From Haliea salexigens DSM 19537 (GTDB taxonomy: Bacteria; Pseudomonadota; Gammaproteobacteria; Pseudomonadales; Halieaceae): DNA of 64,000 bases. The notes below the pieces were generated by a model. It was given only the letters and a program-made list of their open reading frames with translations, did no database searches and was not told the origin of the DNA. Positions within the stretch are counted from its first letter, which is position 1; each line of letters starts with the position of its first letter. This document shows, piece by piece, positions 53,944 to 63,455 of the stretch. Both the position numbers and the translations under genes were made by a program. Location: NCBI RefSeq assembly GCF_000423125.1, contig NZ_AUHJ01000004.1:1-64000 (forward strand), in the 5' to 3' direction.

Positions 53944-54992
53944 GCCAGCAACTTGAGCTGCAACAGGTCAGCGTGCGCTACGGTGCGACCACGGCGGTCG
54001 AAAATGCCTCAGTGACGCTGGAGTCGGGAGACATCGGCTGTCTGCTCGGCCCTTCAGGTTGTGGCAAGACAACGCTGCTGCGCGCGATCGCCGGCTTCGA
54101 GCCGCTCACCGCAGGCAGCATTGCACTGTGCGGCGAGACCTTGAGCACGCCGCAGCGGCGCACACCACCGGAGCAGCGTAAAGTCGGCATGGTGTTTCAG
54201 GATTTTGCCCTGTTTCCACACCTCAACGTGCGTGGCAACATCGCGTTCGGCCTGTCCGCCTTGTCCAGTAGAGCACGTCGTGACCGGGTTGAAAGCCTGC
54301 TGCAACTGGTTGCACTGAGCGAGCATGGCGATGCCTGGCCGCACGAACTGTCCGGTGGGCAACAACAGCGCGTCGCCCTGGCCCGTGCACTGGCACCGGA
54401 GCCGGAAATCCTGCTGCTGGACGAGCCATTCTCCAACCTGGATGCCGAGTTGCGCACGGCACTCGCCGCTGACGTTCGCGAGCTGCTCAAGCGTAGCGCC
54501 ATTACCGCTTTGCTGGTGACGCACGACCAGCACGAGGCGTTTGCCATGGCGGATCAGATTACCCTGCTCAATCAGGGCCGGATCGTGCAGACCGCCTCAC
54601 CCTACGATCTTTATCACCATCCGCTCAACCCTTTCGTTGCCGCATTCATTGGCGAGGGTGCAATCATCACGGCGACTATCAACCGGGCCGGCGAGGTCAC
54701 AGAGCCTTTCACGGGCGCCGGGAAGCCTGGCGAGACCGACGCTCGCTGTCAGTTGCTGGTGCGCCCCGGAGACATTACCTACGACGCGGGCAGCACCACA
54801 CGATTGCGCGTTGCACGACGGTCCTTTCGCGGCGCCCACTACCTCTACGAGCTGCTGTTACCCGACGGGCAGCGCGTCCCCTGTCTGGCTCCGGGGCACA
54901 TCGAGGTACCGGCAGGCGCAACGCTGCCGGTCAGCCTGCAACTGCAGACCCACCTGGCGTTTCGCGGGGGGCAAGCCAGCCGCGAGGCCTGA
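53940..54992 (+). CDS. Ferric-iron ABC transporter ATPase (FbpC type)
   Basis: 350 residues. Walker A LLGPSGCGKTTLLRA, Q-loop MVFQDFALFPHLNV, signature LSGGQQQRVALARAL, Walker B EILLLDEPFSNLD, switch His in LLVTHDQHEAF. A C-terminal TOBE-like regulatory domain follows (from about 240). It energises the iron transporter from the cytoplasm. End of the three-gene operon; it converges with the dioxygenase gene with only 4 bp between. Confidence 0.93.
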   Translation: MSQQLELQQVSVRYGATTAVENASVTLESGDIGCLLGPSGCGKTTLLRAIAGFEPLTAGSIALCGETLSTPQRRTPPEQRKVGMVFQDFALFPHLNVRGNIAFGLSALSSRARRDRVESLLQLVALSEHGDAWPHELSGGQQQRVALARALAPEPEILLLDEPFSNLDAELRTALAADVRELLKRSAITALLVTHDQHEAFAMADQITLLNQGRIVQTASPYDLYHHPLNPFVAAFIGEGAIITATINRAGEVTEPFTGAGKPGETDARCQLLVRPGDITYDAGSTTRLRVARRSFRGAHYLYELLLPDGQRVPCLAPGHIEVPAGATLPVSLQLQTHLAFRGGQASREA

Positions 54993-54996
54993 GGGG

Positions 54997-55869
54997 CTAA
55001 CCCCACACACGGGGACAGTCAGGGCCACCCAGCGGGTCATCTTCCTGCACCTGTTCATGGTGCGGTTTGCGCGGCGCGCCGGGGCGAAAGTGGTAGCGTA
55101 CATCCTCCCCGCAATAGCGAATGCTGATGGCCCGACGTCGCTGATGCTGGCTCAGGTTACCGCCGGCGGCGTGCAGGGTACGGGCGTGGTGAACGGTGAG
55201 GTCGCCGGGGCCAAGCGCGTACTGCAACACTTCAACGCGCTGTGCAGCCGCCAGGGCCGGAATATCAGGGACCTCCAGGCCTTCGGTGCCCTCCATGCTC
55301 TGCTGTGAGACAAACCAGTTGGGCCGGTAGAGCGCGCCGTCGCGATGCGAGCCGCGCACAAAACTCATTGCGCCGGTTTCGGCATCTGCCCTGTCCAGGG
55401 GTATCCAGGTCGTGCAGACCTGCTCACCGCGGGCATGAAAGTAGCCCATATCCTGATGCCAGGCCGTCTGCTCGACGGTATCCGGCTCCTTGACCAGAAT
55501 ACTGTCTTCCCACAGATAGACCTGCTGGCTGCGCAGCAACGTTCCGGCCAGCGCGCCGAGACCCGGGTCGAGGGCGAAGGCGCGGCAATCTGCGTCAACG
55601 CGCCAGTGATCCGTGCCAGACACAAAGCGCCCTTTGCCGGCGACACCCCCGGTCAATACGGTGCCCCCCGCTGCCGCCAGGCCGGCACCCAGTGCAGACA
55701 TGTCATGCATGGTCTCACCCACCGATTCCTGCAACAGCCGCTCCACGGCGGGTGCCATGGCCAGCACCGCATCGGGGTCCAGCGCCCCGCGCAGGCATAC
55801 AACACCGTCATCCCAGAAGGTATCGACTTCCTCCTGGGTGGGCAAACGAACGAGAAGAGGGCTATGCAT
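54997..55869 (-). CDS. Phytanoyl-CoA dioxygenase (PhyH) family oxygenase
   Basis: 290 residues from the ATG at 55869 (GGAG upstream). Fe(II)/2-oxoglutarate family: iron ligands His138 and Asp140 (TAWHQDMGYF) and the distal His, probably His233 (ARTLHAAGGN), with Arg near 247 for 2-oxoglutarate. It would hydroxylate an unknown acyl or small-molecule substrate. Confidence 0.85.
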   Translation of the reverse strand: MHSPLLVRLPTQEEVDTFWDDGVVCLRGALDPDAVLAMAPAVERLLQESVGETMHDMSALGAGLAAAGGTVLTGGVAGKGRFVSGTDHWRVDADCRAFALDPGLGALAGTLLRSQQVYLWEDSILVKEPDTVEQTAWHQDMGYFHARGEQVCTTWIPLDRADAETGAMSFVRGSHRDGALYRPNWFVSQQSMEGTEGLEVPDIPALAAAQRVEVLQYALGPGDLTVHHARTLHAAGGNLSQHQRRRAISIRYCGEDVRYHFRPGAPRKPHHEQVQEDDPLGGPDCPRVWG

Positions 55870-56064
55870 GTGCAGATACTCCGTTGGGTGGGCACCTGGC
55901 GCACACAGGGGAAGGGCGTGTACGCGCTTACGGCAGCGTAGATGAATCCGGCTCAATCCGCATATTTTTGTAACACATTTGTTGCCTTTTGCTACTATGT
56001 GGCTTCAAAGAATTCGTGCCTTGTGAAGGTGCGTGACACATAAGCCACCAGCCGGAATCCCTCC

Positions 56065-57219
56065 ATGACGACGTTGACGACCATTCTCCTCGCGATAGCA
56101 GGCGCGTGTGTTTTAGGGCTGCTCCTGTGGCGACGGAGACCGCCTGCCGGCCCCGACATGCAGCCAGCGGCCAAACCGGATGGCCCACTCAGGGTGCGCA
56201 CGGCGATCCAGTCATTTGGTGCCAACACCGAGTCCCTGGACGTCGCCCCGGTGGATGCAGCGCCCCCCGCCAGCGCCCCACCCGCCGCCCTGCAGTCCTT
56301 CACGCTTATGCGTCGCGACAGTGCCCGCGATGCAGAAGAGCCCAGCGTATTCCACACCCTGGTTGAGGCCATACCCGAGCCACATGCCATGTTCCTGCAG
56401 GTTACCGGGGAGCTTGATGACATTGATGAGATCACGGAAGCCGTGAAGAACGAGCCCGCGTTGGCCGCGGATGTGCTGCGCACGGTGAATTCAGCAGCCT
56501 TCGCCCTGACCACACCCATCGCGAGCGTACACCATGCCATTGCCTATCTTGGAGTGAGTTACGTCAAGGGCCTGATTGCGCAATCCGCCCTGGCACGCAC
56601 ACTGCCGGCAAGCGCGCCCGGGTCGGAGCAGGAAGCGGCAATGCGCCGGCTGTGGAAATCCAGCCAGGTTGCCAGCGCAACGGCATTCCTGTTGGCCCGT
56701 AACCTCAACCTCGAAAACCCCTCCGTCGCCTCCACGCAGGCCCTGCTGGCCAACCTGGGGGATATCAACCTGTTGTCCCTGCAACCGGAGCTCGCCCCGC
56801 TTTACGCACCGGGCTGCCTGCTGTTGGAGCGCGTGCAGGAACAACAGGCCGCACTGGGTGCCAATGCCGCCATGTTCGCGGCGCTGCTCGCACGGCGCTG
56901 GGGCCTGCCAGCCAATATCGAGGCCGCCCTGGAGCAGTCCTTGCTGCCACTGGCAGTGCCGCCTGCTGAGCACCCTCTGCAGGGGCCTGAGCTTGCCACT
57001 GCAGCGGTTGTCTATACCGCTTGTAGACTGGGCGATGCGGCCCTGTTTCAAGGCCTGAAAGACGTGGCCGGATTCTCGCTGGGAGATGAACGCGCGGTCG
57101 ACCTGCACTACATGCCCGCTTATCTCGAGGCCGCAGAAATTCCCCGACTGGAAGCCACGTTGCAGGACAGCGCAACGCGACGCGCTATAAACCGCACGCT
57201 CACCGCCGCCGCCAGCTAA
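56065..57219 (+). CDS. Membrane-anchored HDOD-domain protein
   Basis: 384 residues. An N-terminal helix (TTILLAIAGACVLGLLLWRR) is followed by a Pro/Ala-rich linker and an HDOD domain (about 105-300: EITEAVKNEPALAADVLRTV, ISSVHHAIAYLGVSYVKGL-like segment, LLANLGDINLL). HDOD domains lack the HD metal residues and usually act in signalling. The membrane anchor is uncommon. Output partner unknown. Confidence 0.82.
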   Translation: MTTLTTILLAIAGACVLGLLLWRRRPPAGPDMQPAAKPDGPLRVRTAIQSFGANTESLDVAPVDAAPPASAPPAALQSFTLMRRDSARDAEEPSVFHTLVEAIPEPHAMFLQVTGELDDIDEITEAVKNEPALAADVLRTVNSAAFALTTPIASVHHAIAYLGVSYVKGLIAQSALARTLPASAPGSEQEAAMRRLWKSSQVASATAFLLARNLNLENPSVASTQALLANLGDINLLSLQPELAPLYAPGCLLLERVQEQQAALGANAAMFAALLARRWGLPANIEAALEQSLLPLAVPPAEHPLQGPELATAAVVYTACRLGDAALFQGLKDVAGFSLGDERAVDLHYMPAYLEAAEIPRLEATLQDSATRRAINRTLTAAAS

Positions 57220-57223
57220 CGCC

Positions 57224-57535
57224 TCAGCCCTGCGGCACGACTTCCCATTCCGGGGCCTCGAACTCACCCAGCAGGTTGATCTCTACATGGGGTGTCTGCT
57301 CGGCGATGATATCCATCACCTGCTGCGGCAACCGCGACTCCATGGCATCCCGCGCGGACTTGCTTTCCCAGGTCGCGATGGCCAGCAACCGCGTGGGGTC
57401 GCCAATTTTGCGGTGCAAACGGGTCCCCTGGGCGCCCGGCGCCCGCTGGATGATTTCGCTCGCACGAATCCATGCCTCGGCGTACGCTTCCGCACTGTAG
57501 CCCGGGCTCAGGGTGACTTCGAAAATGTAATGCAC
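57224..57535 (-). CDS. Antibiotic-biosynthesis-monooxygenase-type (ABM) small protein
   Basis: 103 residues from a GTG at 57535, with GGAGGT four to five bases upstream; it begins MHYIFEVTLSPGYSAEAYAE. Ferredoxin-like dimeric alpha-beta barrel pattern: AWIRASEIIQRAPGAQGTRL, LLAIATWESKSARDAMESRL, VEINLLGEFEAPEWEVV. ABM proteins include quinone- and heme-acting oxygenases; the substrate cannot be told. It converges with the HDOD gene, 4 bp apart. Confidence 0.75.
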   Translation of the reverse strand: MHYIFEVTLSPGYSAEAYAEAWIRASEIIQRAPGAQGTRLHRKIGDPTRLLAIATWESKSARDAMESRLPQQVMDIIAEQTPHVEINLLGEFEAPEWEVVPQG

Positions 57536-57627
57536 GAACACCTCCTGCGGCCAGCTTTTCCCCAGTATAGCGAATTCAGGATGTATCTCCGGTACAATAG
57601 CTGCACCGCCCAAACACACCGCACTTC

Positions 57628-58641
57628 ATGACCGTGAACGCCCACCGTTTTTGCATAGCGCCCATGATGGACTGGAGTGACCGCCACTGCCGGTACTTCT
57701 GGCGCCTGCTGAGCAAACAGGCACGCCTGTACACGGAAATGGTCACCACCGGTGCGCTGATACACGGCGACCGGCAGCGCTTCCTCGGCTTCAGCCCTGT
57801 GGAGTCGCCGGTGGCCCTGCAGCTGGGTGGCAGCGAGCCTGCTGACCTTGCGCGCTGCGCGGCCTGGGCTGCTGACTGGGGTTATGACGAGGTGAACCTG
57901 AATTGCGGTTGTCCGTCAGACCGCGTGCAGTCGGGCGCTTTTGGCGCAGCACTGATGGCGCAGCCCGAACGTGTGGCGCATTGTATTGCCGCTATGCGAG
58001 AAGCCTGCGATCTACCGATTACCCTGAAGCACCGCATCGGCATTGACGACATGGAGAGCTACCAGCAACTGCTGGATTTCATCGGCCCCAGCGCCAGCGC
58101 CGGCTGCAGGGTTTTTATCGTGCACGCCCGCAAAGCCTGGCTGCAGGGGCTTTCGCCGAAAGAAAACCGGGAAATCCCACCGCTCAATTACCCCTGGGTA
58201 TACCAGCTGAAACGCGACCTGCCGGAACTGACCATCGTCATCAATGGTGGCATTACCAGCCTGGAAGCCAGCGCCGAGCACCTGCAGCATGTAGATGGCG
58301 TCATGCTCGGGCGCGCGGCGTACCACGATCCATGGCTACTCGCCAACGCAGACAGTGCCCTGTTCGGCGCGGCCAACCCGCTGGCCGACAAGCATGATGC
58401 TATCGTGCACATGCTGCCCTACGTGGAACAGGAGCTGCAGCGCGGCACAGCCCTCAATCACATCACGCGACACCTCCTCGGGCTTTATCAGGGCGTGCCG
58501 GGCGCGCGTCAATTCCGGCGCCACCTGAGCGAGAACGCACACCGCAAGGGTGCAGGTGTGACGGTACTGGAAGATGCCCTGAACAAGGTCAGACAGCACG
58601 AACCTGACCCAACCTGCACTGCTGAGACAGCCTGCGGGTAG
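57628..58641 (+). CDS. dusA: tRNA-dihydrouridine(20/20a) synthase
   Basis: 337 residues. Flavin-barrel Dus motifs: RFCIAPMMDWSDRHCRYFWR, LQLGGSEP, NLNCGCPSDRVQSGAFGA (catalytic Cys), IVHARKAWLQGLSPKENREI and NGGITSLE. These match E. coli DusA, not DusB or DusC. It reduces U20/U20a in tRNA with NADPH. ATG at 57628. Confidence 0.95.
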   Translation: MTVNAHRFCIAPMMDWSDRHCRYFWRLLSKQARLYTEMVTTGALIHGDRQRFLGFSPVESPVALQLGGSEPADLARCAAWAADWGYDEVNLNCGCPSDRVQSGAFGAALMAQPERVAHCIAAMREACDLPITLKHRIGIDDMESYQQLLDFIGPSASAGCRVFIVHARKAWLQGLSPKENREIPPLNYPWVYQLKRDLPELTIVINGGITSLEASAEHLQHVDGVMLGRAAYHDPWLLANADSALFGAANPLADKHDAIVHMLPYVEQELQRGTALNHITRHLLGLYQGVPGARQFRRHLSENAHRKGAGVTVLEDALNKVRQHEPDPTCTAETACG

Positions 58642-58731
58642 CACACCACGGGATTATCCTGCACACTTGTCCCAGCAGTCTGTTACCCGGCGGTTGCGTT
58701 TGTGCCGCACGTTTCACAAGGACCTCCCGAC

Positions 58732-59685
58732 ATGAGCAGTAAACTCGACCAACTGAAGTCGATGACTGATGTGGTCGCCGATACCGGTGATATTGAGGCG
58801 ATTCGCCGCTTCCACCCCCAGGACGCCACCACTAATCCCTCGCTGTTGCTGAAAGCCGCGGCTCTGCCGCACTACCGCAGCCAGCTCTCTGGCGCTCTCG
58901 ACTGGGCCACCCGGGCCGGGGGCAGCAGCGCTGAGCAAATGGCCAACTGCTGTGACCGCTTTGCAGTCGACATCGGGCGCGAAATCCTGGGCATCGTTCC
59001 CGGGCGTATCTCAACGGAAGTCGATGCACGGCTCTCGTTTGACACCCGCGCCACCATGGCGCGCGCGCGCAAGCTGATCAGGATGTACGAAGACGCCGGT
59101 ATCGTGCGCGAACGCGTGCTGATCAAGATCGCTGCCACATGGGAGGGCATTAACGCCGCCCGGGAGCTGGAGCGCGAGGGCATCAACTGCAACCTGACCC
59201 TGCTGTTCGGCTTTGCCCAGGCCAGCGCCTGCGCGGACGCCGGGGTCTACCTGATTTCACCCTTCGTGGGGCGTATTCTCGACTGGCATCTGGCCAACAC
59301 CGACATCACGATAGCGCACGCCGATGAGGACCCCGGCGTACAGTCCGTACGCCGGATATATCACTACTACAAAGCGCACGGCTACAACACCGTGGTCATG
59401 GGCGCCAGCTTCCGCAACGCGGGCGAGATCGAAGCACTCGCGGGCTGCGACCGGCTGACAATAAGCCCGGCACTGCTGGAAACGCTGGCAACGGATAGCG
59501 GCGAACTGCCGCGCCGGCTCAGTGCACAGGACAGCCGTGCAGACGACCCGCAATCCACCCTTGATGAGGGCAGCTTCCGCCTCGCGTTGAACGAGGATGC
59601 CATGGCAACGGAGAAACTTGCCGAAGGCATTCGCAACTTTATCGCGGACCAGAGGCGGCTTGAGGAGGTAATCAGCGCGGCATGA
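58732..59685 (+). CDS. tal: Transaldolase
   Basis: 317 residues from the ATG at 58732 (AAGGA upstream). Class I aldolase barrel of the TalB type: [12 protein letters not shown], Schiff-base Lys132 in [12 protein letters not shown] (same number as in E. coli TalB), [20 protein letters not shown]. It transfers dihydroxyacetone in the pentose-phosphate pathway. Its stop overlaps the start of the TerB-like gene by four bases. Confidence 0.95.
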   Translation: MSSKLDQLKSMTDVVADTGDIEAIRRFHPQDATTNPSLLLKAAALPHYRSQLSGALDWATRAGGSSAEQMANCCDRFAVDIGREILGIVPGRISTEVDARLSFDTRATMARARKLIRMYEDAGIVRERVLIKIAATWEGINAARELEREGINCNLTLLFGFAQASACADAGVYLISPFVGRILDWHLANTDITIAHADEDPGVQSVRRIYHYYKAHGYNTVVMGASFRNAGEIEALAGCDRLTISPALLETLATDSGELPRRLSAQDSRADDPQSTLDEGSFRLALNEDAMATEKLAEGIRNFIADQRRLEEVISAA

Positions 59686-60125
59686 TCAAGGCACTGAAAT
59701 CCCTGTTTATACTCCCCGAAGCGGAGACCCCGGAGCAGCTGGAGCACCGGCTGCAGGTAGCAGCAGCTGCACTGCTGATTGAAACAGCGCGTGCCGATTT
59801 CACCCAGGATGCCAGCGAGGAGGCGGCACTGGAACAGCTGCTCTGCAATGCCCTGTCGCTGCCCAGTCAGGAAGTGAGGGCGCTGATCACAGCAGCGAGC
59901 GAACGCGTCGACGAGGCCACCTCACTGTACGAATTCACCCGTGTGATTAACGACCACTATGGGCCTGAGGAAAAGCTCACCCTGATTGCCAGCATGTGGC
60001 AGGTGGCCTACGCCGACGGCGATCTGGATAAATACGAGGAACACCTGATTCGCCAGGTCGCGGAACTGACGTATGTGCCGCACCAGGACTACATTCGCTG
60101 CAAGCTGGACGCGCGAAAAAGCTGA
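59682..60125 (+). CDS. TerB-like domain protein
   Basis: 147 residues, all helical, with the TerB pattern: [20 protein letters not shown] (acidic metal-site-like helix), [40 protein letters not shown]. TerB-like proteins bind calcium or serve as stress adaptors; the tellurite link is not implied. Translationally coupled to transaldolase. Confidence 0.8.
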   Translation: MIKALKSLFILPEAETPEQLEHRLQVAAAALLIETARADFTQDASEEAALEQLLCNALSLPSQEVRALITAASERVDEATSLYEFTRVINDHYGPEEKLTLIASMWQVAYADGDLDKYEEHLIRQVAELTYVPHQDYIRCKLDARKS

Positions 60126-60131
60126 CCCGGT

Positions 60132-60614
60132 TCAGCTGCGCTCAAGTACGACCATCAGGTCCTTGAAGCGCGCGCGGTTTTCCTCCGAGAGCCCCATCAA
60201 CACCCGATGCGCCTCAATCACCTTGTCGCGCACAGAAGCCTCACTGCCCTTCACCAGGGGTATGCAATCAATGCACTCGGGGTTGGCGCAGGCATCTTCG
60301 TGTAAATCATACAATCGCTGGAAACCCATGCTCTTGATCAGGCGGGTGATGCTGGGGTTACTGGAGTAAATTGCCGGAGTGAAGCCGTAGCGCGTGCGGA
60401 CTTCCAGCGCCAGCTTTGCCAGCAAACCCAGGGTGGTACTGTCAATGCCCTCGGCATCGCACAGGTCCACCCAGACACTGGCAAAATCGGGGTTATCCAG
60501 CATCCGTTGTACATAATCATCAATGGTTGTGCACAAAGTGAGCCGCACATCACCCGTCAGGCGCACCACATAGGCGCCGTCCTGGCTCGCTGCAAGTATC
60601 CGGCCCTCTTCCAT
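60132..60614 (-). CDS. STAS-domain anti-sigma-factor-antagonist-like protein
   Basis: 160 residues. STAS core with the phosphorylatable loop GIDSTTLGLLAKLAL (Ser59) and VRLTGDVRLTLCTTIDDYVQ. An extra ~50-residue tail contains PECIDCIPL and a helix. It lies 1 bp after the phosphatase gene on the same strand, so the phosphatase probably dephosphorylates Ser59. The layout resembles the HsbR/HsbA pair of Pseudomonas. No kinase/anti-sigma gene is adjacent. Confidence 0.85.
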   Translation of the reverse strand: MEEGRILAASQDGAYVVRLTGDVRLTLCTTIDDYVQRMLDNPDFASVWVDLCDAEGIDSTTLGLLAKLALEVRTRYGFTPAIYSSNPSITRLIKSMGFQRLYDLHEDACANPECIDCIPLVKGSEASVRDKVIEAHRVLMGLSEENRARFKDLMVVLERS

Positions 60615-60615
60615 C

Positions 60616-61797
60616 TCAACTCCGCTTGCTGATAAACAGGGCAGCTATATCATCCGGTGCGGTTTCCACACGGTCCAGCCCCAGCCTGGTGACGATATCC
60701 TCAGGCGCCTCCGCAGACTCTTCGAACACCTTGAGAAAATATTTCTCCTTCTCGATCAGGTTCGTGGGCGGCAGTATTTCCAGAATACCGTCGGAGAAGA
60801 GCGCCAGCATAAACCGTTGCGGCAGATCAATCAGGTGCTCCTCGTAGGCCACATCCTCCATGATCCCGACCGCCGAGCCCTCGCCACGCAAATAGCGGGC
60901 CCCTTCTTCTGAGACCAGCACAGGTTGCGGCAGGTGACCGGCAACACTGTAGCGCAAGGTGTTAGCCTGGGTATCCAGCAGCCCCACCACCATCGTGGCA
61001 AATTTGCCCACGCCCAGATCAAGCAACTCCTGATTGGCCCGCTTCAACATGGCGACAGGGCTCAGCAGGGTGTCATCGTCACGGCGCAGGAAGTCGGAGC
61101 GCTTGCGTGCAAACAGGTTCTTGAGCAGCACCGTGGTAAAGGCCGACGAGCTGCCATGACCGGAAACGTCCGCCATGAAAAACGCAACGTGGTGCTGCCC
61201 CACCGTAAAATAATCGGTGAAGTCTCCACTCAGGTACAACGACGGAATTACCGTGTGGCTGAAAACGTAGGGCTCCATTACCATCGGGCTGACCGGCAAC
61301 ATACGCAACTGCACCTGCCGCCCCGCCTGCTGATCCTGCTCGAGCATTTTGACGGTGCCACGCAATTCCATGTTGGCCTGTTCGAGGCGCTGACGAGACT
61401 CTCGCAACTCGCGACGCATCTGCCGTTGTCGGACACAGCGTTCGATAGACTTGAACAGCGCTTCCTCATCCTCGATGGGCCGCACGAAAAAGTCGCTGGC
61501 CCCCAGGCGCAGCGCGGTCATCATCCTGCCCACCTCGGCGCGGTCGCTGAACATGATGGCGGGGATCTGCAGATCGAGCTCACGCAGGGAGCGGCGCGCC
61601 TCCTGCCAGGAAACGGCTTCCAGATCCAGCTCGCACAAGATGACATCGAGGTCCTGATTGTCGGCGAGGAAATGGTAGGCCTTGAGTACATCGGTGAACA
61701 CTTCAACCCGATACCCCTCACCGATAACTGTTTGCGCCAGCGCGGTGGCTCGGGCGGCATCGTCATCGATGAGCAGCACATAACCTTTGGATTTCAT
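60616..61797 (-). CDS. PP2C/SpoIIE phosphatase with degenerate receiver domain
   Basis: 393 residues from the ATG at 61797 (an ATG at 61800 is equally possible). Residues 5-120 are a receiver domain, but the phospho-acceptor position is Glu56 (LDVILCELDLEAV) and the conserved Lys is Arg (FFVRPIED), so ordinary phosphorylation is unlikely. A coiled coil (about 130-165) leads to a SpoIIE phosphatase with its metal aspartates (FFMADVSGHGSSSAF, ALFSDGIL, ETAPDDIAALF). It likely acts on the downstream STAS protein. Confidence 0.88.
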   Translation of the reverse strand: MKSKGYVLLIDDDAARATALAQTVIGEGYRVEVFTDVLKAYHFLADNQDLDVILCELDLEAVSWQEARRSLRELDLQIPAIMFSDRAEVGRMMTALRLGASDFFVRPIEDEEALFKSIERCVRQRQMRRELRESRQRLEQANMELRGTVKMLEQDQQAGRQVQLRMLPVSPMVMEPYVFSHTVIPSLYLSGDFTDYFTVGQHHVAFFMADVSGHGSSSAFTTVLLKNLFARKRSDFLRRDDDTLLSPVAMLKRANQELLDLGVGKFATMVVGLLDTQANTLRYSVAGHLPQPVLVSEEGARYLRGEGSAVGIMEDVAYEEHLIDLPQRFMLALFSDGILEILPPTNLIEKEKYFLKVFEESAEAPEDIVTRLGLDRVETAPDDIAALFISKRS

Positions 61798-61925
61798 CAT
61801 GCGGCACTTGCGGAGCGTGTGCTGAAGGACAGTACGCCCTTGATTTGGGGGGAGCAACCAATTTGCACCGGGTTTGGGCAGGATTTCACAGTTTTGGTGC
61901 AAACCACAGCGAGCGTCATGCGGCG

Positions 61926-62645
61926 CTAGAGTTCGTCCGGCCAGTCTTCGTCACTGAAGTCGGAAAAGCTGTCCTCTACCTCGCCATCACTCACCAGCGC
62001 GCGGCGCTGCTGGAGGTAGGCATCACGTATGAAAATGTAGCGATCGCCCGAGATCAGGTCCTCCGCTTTCAACAGTTCCACCCGGGAGCTGACCAGCTCC
62101 AGGCCGATCAATGAATTGCGCAGCCGCACGTCGTCAATCGCCACTTCAACCGAGGTGTAGGCATCAAACACCGTGCCGACACCACTGCGCATGGTCCGCG
62201 GCCCGAAAAGCGGCACCATCAGGTAAGGCCCCTCCGGTACACCCCACACTGCGAGGGTCTGTCCGAAGTCGGTTCTCAGGGGCTCTATACCCATGCGGGT
62301 GGCGACGTCGAACAGTCCGAGCATGCCGATGGTCGAGTTCAACAGGAAGCGCCCACCGGCCTGTGCCGCGCCCTGCAGACGTCCCTGCAGGATGGAGTTC
62401 AGCGTCGTGTTGACATCGCGCAGGTTGCGGAAGAAATTGTCGACCCCCGTCTCCAGCGGATCCGGCGTTACGGCGTGGTAGCCGCGCGCTGCCGGCTTCA
62501 GCAGATACTGGTCCATGCGCTCATTAAAGATGAAAATCGGCCGGTTAATTGCCTCCAGGGGGTCGGTATCCACAGGCTCTGCGGCCATCGCGGGTGCGAG
62601 GCCAAACAGGCAGAGCAATAGCACTATCGGATGCAAGAATTTCAT
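61926..62645 (-). CDS. mlaA: MlaA (VacJ) outer-membrane lipid-asymmetry protein
   Basis: 239 residues. The VacJ domain is clear: DPLEAINRPIFIFNERMDQY, VDNFFRNLRDVNTTLNSILQ, FLLNSTIGMLGLFDVATRMG, TFGQTLAVWGVPEGPYLMVP-type segment (here DFGQTLAVWG). The signal ends APAMAAEP with no lipobox Cys, so it is not a typical lipoprotein, unlike E. coli MlaA. With MlaB-F it returns phospholipids from the outer leaflet to the inner membrane; those genes are elsewhere. Confidence 0.92.
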   Translation of the reverse strand: MKFLHPIVLLLCLFGLAPAMAAEPVDTDPLEAINRPIFIFNERMDQYLLKPAARGYHAVTPDPLETGVDNFFRNLRDVNTTLNSILQGRLQGAAQAGGRFLLNSTIGMLGLFDVATRMGIEPLRTDFGQTLAVWGVPEGPYLMVPLFGPRTMRSGVGTVFDAYTSVEVAIDDVRLRNSLIGLELVSSRVELLKAEDLISGDRYIFIRDAYLQQRRALVSDGEVEDSFSDFSDEDWPDEL

Positions 62646-62720
62646 CGGTCGGTCGCGGTCAGGTTTAGCCGCGGAATATTACGCCTGTGGAGAGGGCTGA
62701 GCAACGGGGAAAAGTACCCG

Positions 62721-63455
62721 TCAGTGCGTGACAAGAATGCCGCGGGCCACGAAGTCCGCCAGCTGGGCCGCGCCGAAGCCGCTGACCGTGTCCTCCGGCA
62801 ATGACAGTTCCGCCGCCAGCGCCTGCAGCAGCGCGGCGCCTGGCTCGGGCCCGCGCTCCCTGACCAGTTCCAGCAGCCGCGCCGTGGCGGCGTTCAAGGC
62901 CATGAATTGCACCGCATCCCCGCGGTCGCGATAGACCACAAGATACACGGGGTCACCCGGTTCTGTGGGCCGGAAGTCCACACCGATCTGGTGCACAGGG
63001 TAGGCATAGGCGAGCGGCCACGCGAGTGGCGAGAGCGTCAACGGTGAACTCATGGGATCGCCACCCGCTTCCGGAGGTATATCGTCTTCCGCCACCGTGA
63101 GCGCCAGCTCCACCCATTCGTAGTGCGCGAGCTCGGCGATGAAAGGCGGGTCGTCCGGGTGTGGGCACGAACGCTCAAGCAGAAAACGTACGAACTCCTG
63201 ACTGATTTCAAGGAAATAGGGCGTGTGGCAGCGATGACCGTCAATGAACGCGCGCACCAGCCGATGCCAGGCTGCGTCAGCATAGAGGCGCCGCAACACA
63301 GGAAAACCGCCGCTGATAAAGCCCTCGATATTATTGTAGATCAGTGTTTCATACACCTGCAGACGGCGGCGCTCGACCCCCGCGGGCGGCTGTTGCGTTG
63401 CGGGGTCGCGCAGGTAGCGCGCCATGGCCAACTGCTGGGCGCGCAATTCAGCCAT
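62721..63455 (-). CDS. bufC: DUF2063 (HvfC/BufC-type) RiPP-maturation partner
   Basis: 244 residues. N-terminal DUF2063 domain (QQLAMARYLRDP, RRRLQVYETLIYNNIEGFIS, GGFPVLRRLYADAAWHRLVR, FLEISQEFVRFLL) with a C-terminal winged-helix-like part. In bufferin and related RiPP systems this protein recognises the precursor leader and presents it to the DUF692 enzyme. It overlaps the DUF692 gene by eight bases. The small precursor gene (BufA) would lie to the right, outside the window. Confidence 0.85.
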   Translation of the reverse strand: MAELRAQQLAMARYLRDPATQQPPAGVERRRLQVYETLIYNNIEGFISGGFPVLRRLYADAAWHRLVRAFIDGHRCHTPYFLEISQEFVRFLLERSCPHPDDPPFIAELAHYEWVELALTVAEDDIPPEAGGDPMSSPLTLSPLAWPLAYAYPVHQIGVDFRPTEPGDPVYLVVYRDRGDAVQFMALNAATARLLELVRERGPEPGAALLQALAAELSLPEDTVSGFGAAQLADFVARGILVTH

